Below, in pieces: positions 61,298-64,000 of a stretch of 64,000 nt of DNA (position 1 is the first letter of the stretch; each line of letters opens with the position of its first letter). The stretch covers positions 868,001 to 932,000 of the forward strand of contig CAVZIT010000006.1 of assembly GCA_963775445.1 (NCBI GenBank). Direction: 5' to 3'. A program made the translations under genes and the position numbers. The notes beneath the pieces were generated by a model. It did not search any database. It was not told the DNA's origin and was given only the letters and a program-made list of their open reading frames with translations. This stretch comes from Dokdonella_A sp963775445. Its GTDB lineage: Bacteria; Pseudomonadota; Gammaproteobacteria; Xanthomonadales; Rhodanobacteraceae.

Positions 61298-63589
61298 CTA
61301 CAATTCGAAGCCGCTGCTGAAGACTGTCTCGTGGTGATCGCGCCACCAGACGATCAGATCACGCAACGCCTGCGGCGTATTCTCTGCGGGGGGCTGGCCT
61401 GCCTGATTGACCTCGTTGACACCGTGGCAGCCGTCGCAGGCACGCACTTCCCCGGGTTGGGTGCTGATCCAGTAGCGTTCGCGCACGACCGGGGTGCCAT
61501 CGGCGGCCGTGGTCTGCCACGTCATCGCACGTTCAGCCGGCACGATCACCGCCATCGAACCGTCCGCCGCGATCGGCACGCCACCAGCCGGCGCGCCAGC
61601 CGCGGGTGGTGGCATGAACGCAAGGGCGGCGGGCTCATGTAGTGGCTCCGCGAGAACGCGACGGCCCGGCCGTGGGTTGTCGATGCCGCCGATGCCGCGA
61701 ATCAGATCACCTTGAAAAAATTGCGCGTAGGCGATGTCATAGACCTGCCCGGTGTTGCCGATCGTCTGCGTGCCCCCTGGCACATGCAGATTGAACGGTT
61801 GCTCACGATCGGCCGAGTCGCGCGTCGTCACGTTGCGGCTGACCATGACCGCGAGCCCTCTTTGCGCAAGGAAGCTCTTGAATTCATCGACATCGACACC
61901 TTCCAGCGCAAATGCTTGGACTTCCGGGCTTTCCATCGTGCTCGTGGTCGTCGCCGGCATCGGGCGTGCGCGTACTTCGACCGGCGACAATTCCCACAGG
62001 AGGCCGTTGTAGGTTACCAGCACATCCGGGTCGAAGTAGGAGATCGACTTGCTGATGCCAGCGCCAGTCAGCGCCGAGGCAGGTTGCAGGTAGCCCCCGG
62101 CGCCGGCGCTGAGTAGCTGCAGGCGGAATTTGTAGCGCGGGTCCGGATTAGCGCGCGTGCCGCCGGGGAGATTGCCAGCCGAACCCGGGTAGTCGGCCCA
62201 AGCCGCTACAACCTCGCCGTCTGTGAGGATCAAGGGGTTGCGATAGTGTCCGGTAAAATCGGTCGGCGGGGGGCCGTCGTCGTAGAACGCGGCGGTGCTT
62301 CTGGCGGTAAGATAGCTAACGCTCAGTGTATCGGCGCGGGCCTGCGGCGGTGCGGTGATCACCACGATCTGGCCCGAGGCATGGGCATAAAACTCCGGCG
62401 CGTCGATTGCGATGTAGCGTCCCGGGGTGTTCGGATCCTCGCGTATCTGCAGCCAGTTCGACGCGGCATTCTGGTTGATGCGTGGCGCGGGATAGTCCGG
62501 CGCGCGGAGTTCCTGCAGCGCGCTGTCATTTCTGAAGGTCACATTGATGTAGGACGCCAGCTCGTGACGCCCTACGTGGTTGACCGTTTCCTCCTTGGTG
62601 CCGTCCTGATTAACCATCCACGGGAAAAACTCGTTCATGCGGAAACCCCACACATCGGGCGTGTCGCTGAGCAGTTCAGGGAAGAACTCGGCAACGCTGT
62701 CAAGCCTGGCGGCATCCTCGGCTTCCGAGGCATAGTTGAAATTACCATAGCCGCCAGCGGCTGCCTGCTGATCGCGCTGCAGGTGGTCCCACCGTGTGAA
62801 GATCACTCGCCCGAAACTGTCTACGAACGGATTGAACGAGCCCGATGGTGCGTGTTCCAGCAGGCGCACCGCTCCGGTCGTGCGGTCCAGCTTCCACACG
62901 CCGGTCGGCGTCACCGTGGATTCATATTCGTCCTGCTGCGGGTAGAGATAGCGCTGGCGGTTGCGTGGCTGGTCACTGATGAAAACGATGCTGTTGTCCG
63001 AAGCGTAGGACGGCTGCACGTTGTTGTAGTCGACTGGCTGGTTTGCCACGCGCGTAATCGATACGGTCTGGCCCTCGCCGAAACCGGTGATCTCGTAGAT
63101 CTGCCAATACCAGGCTCCCCATTGATATTGTTGGGTCGGCGCGCCGATCACCATGCTGAAAAGTGCCTTGGTACCGTCCCAGCTGATGGCCGGATCGCGC
63201 ACCCCGATGCTGGTCGCGGCCTGGAAACCGGTCACGCCGTAGCCTGCTTCCTGGGTCAGGTTGCGCAGGCTGGCGTCCGGATAACGGATATACAGGTCGC
63301 CGCCGCGACCGGCGCCGCTCATGTCGGCCTCGTGGTTGGCGAAGGTTGATCCGATCGTCGCGAAATCAGCCGGTATCGGCACTTGCGTCACGAACATGAT
63401 CGGGTTCGGAAGCACCGTGGGTACGGTCGGTTGCGCCGCAGTGGCAGCCACCGAAATCATCGCGGCCGAGGCGGCGAGGCCAAGCACGGCGCAATGCATC
63501 CTGATTCTGCAGACGCAGGTTCGCATCGCGCTGTGCTTGATGGGGGCGCCGGCATGTGCGCCAGATTGACTACTGGGTCGATTCGACAT
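61298..63589 (-). CDS. Secreted single-heme protein, HzsA-like, paralogue 2
   Basis: A protein of about 760 residues, collinear with the one at 37312. A hydrophobic signal (HCAVLGLAASAAMISVAATA) is followed by PNPIMFVTQVPIPADFATI, GRGGDLYIRYPDASLRNLT, SIVFISDQPRN and FGRVIFTRWDHLQRDQQA. The single heme c site is CDGCHG near the C-terminus in WISTQPGEVRACDGC. The last residues ETVFSSGFEL share the tail pattern. ATG 63589 (MSNRPSS) is used; 63601 and 63526 are alternatives. The two paralogues are on the same strand about 24 kb apart and flank the NRPS and oxygenase genes. Confidence 0.8.
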   Translation of the reverse strand: MSNRPSSQSGAHAGAPIKHSAMRTCVCRIRMHCAVLGLAASAAMISVAATAAQPTVPTVLPNPIMFVTQVPIPADFATIGSTFANHEADMSGAGRGGDLYIRYPDASLRNLTQEAGYGVTGFQAATSIGVRDPAISWDGTKALFSMVIGAPTQQYQWGAWYWQIYEITGFGEGQTVSITRVANQPVDYNNVQPSYASDNSIVFISDQPRNRQRYLYPQQDEYESTVTPTGVWKLDRTTGAVRLLEHAPSGSFNPFVDSFGRVIFTRWDHLQRDQQAAAGGYGNFNYASEAEDAARLDSVAEFFPELLSDTPDVWGFRMNEFFPWMVNQDGTKEETVNHVGRHELASYINVTFRNDSALQELRAPDYPAPRINQNAASNWLQIREDPNTPGRYIAIDAPEFYAHASGQIVVITAPPQARADTLSVSYLTARSTAAFYDDGPPPTDFTGHYRNPLILTDGEVVAAWADYPGSAGNLPGGTRANPDPRYKFRLQLLSAGAGGYLQPASALTGAGISKSISYFDPDVLVTYNGLLWELSPVEVRARPMPATTTSTMESPEVQAFALEGVDVDEFKSFLAQRGLAVMVSRNVTTRDSADREQPFNLHVPGGTQTIGNTGQVYDIAYAQFFQGDLIRGIGGIDNPRPGRRVLAEPLHEPAALAFMPPPAAGAPAGGVPIAADGSMAVIVPAERAMTWQTTAADGTPVVRERYWISTQPGEVRACDGCHGVNEVNQAGQPPAENTPQALRDLIVWWRDHHETVFSSGFEL

Positions 63590-63862
63590 GGTCTTCGTCA
63601 TTCCCAATGGGCTAGCGCTAACCGGCGAATCGGAGCGACTCCTGTTTGTCCCGATGTGGCGCCGCAAGATCGCCGTGGCAAAAAAAAGTCACATCCAGCG
63701 GCTTTTGATACGAAAACATTATCAAATTCATTGCCTTCTAATAAGTAGTTTATGCGATTGATGACTTTGCGGTAGTGACGCCGGTCACGGTCCGATTGCC
63801 GGGATAGCCGCTAGTGTGTGACGGAGTCATCATTTGAGGGATTGCGAGGATCTCCTCTGCGA

Positions 63863-64000
63863 TCAACGCAGGGCGAACGGCTGCGCTGACGTTGTCGGCA
63901 ACTCTTCATCGTGTGGTCGCCGCAGCAGGCGTTCGGCGAGCGTCCGGCGCAGCCGGTTGCGCAACGTGGAAGGAGCCAGTGCGATCCAGTCCACGCGGGT
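63863..64000 (-). CDS. C-terminal end of an unidentified protein (runs off the window)
   Basis: The last 45 codons of an open frame are visible, ending at a TGA at 63863-63865. The peptide is rich in arginine and leucine (TLRNRLRRTLAERLLRRPHD) and ends SAQPFALR. Too little is present to assign a family, and it could be a chance frame at the edge. The 270 bases between it and the HzsA-like gene include a short inverted repeat (GTGACGCCGGTCAC near 63776) and an AT-rich stretch that may hold the HzsA-like gene's promoter. Confidence 0.4.
   Translation of the reverse strand, partial: TRVDWIALAPSTLRNRLRRTLAERLLRRPHDEELPTTSAQPFALR

Noticed and set aside
1..64000. tRNA, rRNA, insertion sequence with transposase, prophage or CRISPR-Cas genes
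   Set aside because: I looked for cloverleaf-like ends, rRNA cores, DDE transposases, integrases and Cas motifs and saw none.

Overview
The window is GC-rich, gene-dense gammaproteobacterial chromosome. It holds an aryl-polyene/xanthomonadin-type pigment locus with a XanB2-like chorismatase, ubiJ-ubiB, glmS and a YidB-type protein. Several secreted proteins end in a short aromatic/acidic tail. Together these point to Xanthomonadales (Lysobacterales), possibly a Rhodanobacteraceae/Dokdonella-like member. The family assignment is inference from gene content; no database was searched.

Layout. (1) 1-1162: a LytS/AlgZ-type sensor kinase and the start of its LytTR/AlgR-type regulator. (2) 1364-12903: pigment locus with two halogenase-like flavoproteins, a ketoreductase, two hot-dog dehydratases, an MMPL exporter, a LolA-like protein, a lipid A-type acyltransferase, a broken COG4648-type membrane protein, an acyl carrier protein and a chorismatase making the aromatic starter. 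No ketosynthase lies in the locus. A run of five abutting stem-loops (4367-4514) sits inside it. (3) 12905-36222: mostly housekeeping and signalling: a multi-pass membrane protein, Ser/Thr kinase, uvrD, a phytochrome-type kinase with its regulators, ubiJ-ubiB, two paralogous lipoproteins, arfB, an acyltransferase, bioD, a TMEM175-like channel (broken), msrC-TfoX, glmS and a sugar transferase. Two related TIR-bounded elements lie at 19426 and 34261, the second directly upstream of glmS. (4) 36303-64000: accessory region. A membrane J-protein is followed by a minus-strand biosynthetic locus: a hybrid NRPS-PKS ending in an aminotransferase domain, then a bimodular NRPS and two alpha/beta hydrolases, all coupled by 4-base overlaps. 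Upstream are four Fe(II)/2-oxoglutarate-type cupin genes, two of them frame-disrupted. Two large paralogous secreted single-heme proteins (HzsA-like) flank the locus.

How it works together. The NRPS-PKS probably activates an acyl or amino acid unit, extends it once with malonyl-type chemistry, and aminates the beta-keto group. The product would pass to the bimodular NRPS, whose last adenylation domain has lost nearly all of its catalytic motifs. There is no thioesterase domain, so release may depend on the adjacent hydrolases. The cupin proteins are candidate tailoring oxygenases.

Caveat. At least a dozen genes or gene parts are interrupted by single-base indels, often in short homopolymers, most densely at 54.0-57.3 kb. 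One disruption is instead an exact 20-bp tandem duplication. Assembly error and true decay cannot be separated from the sequence alone.
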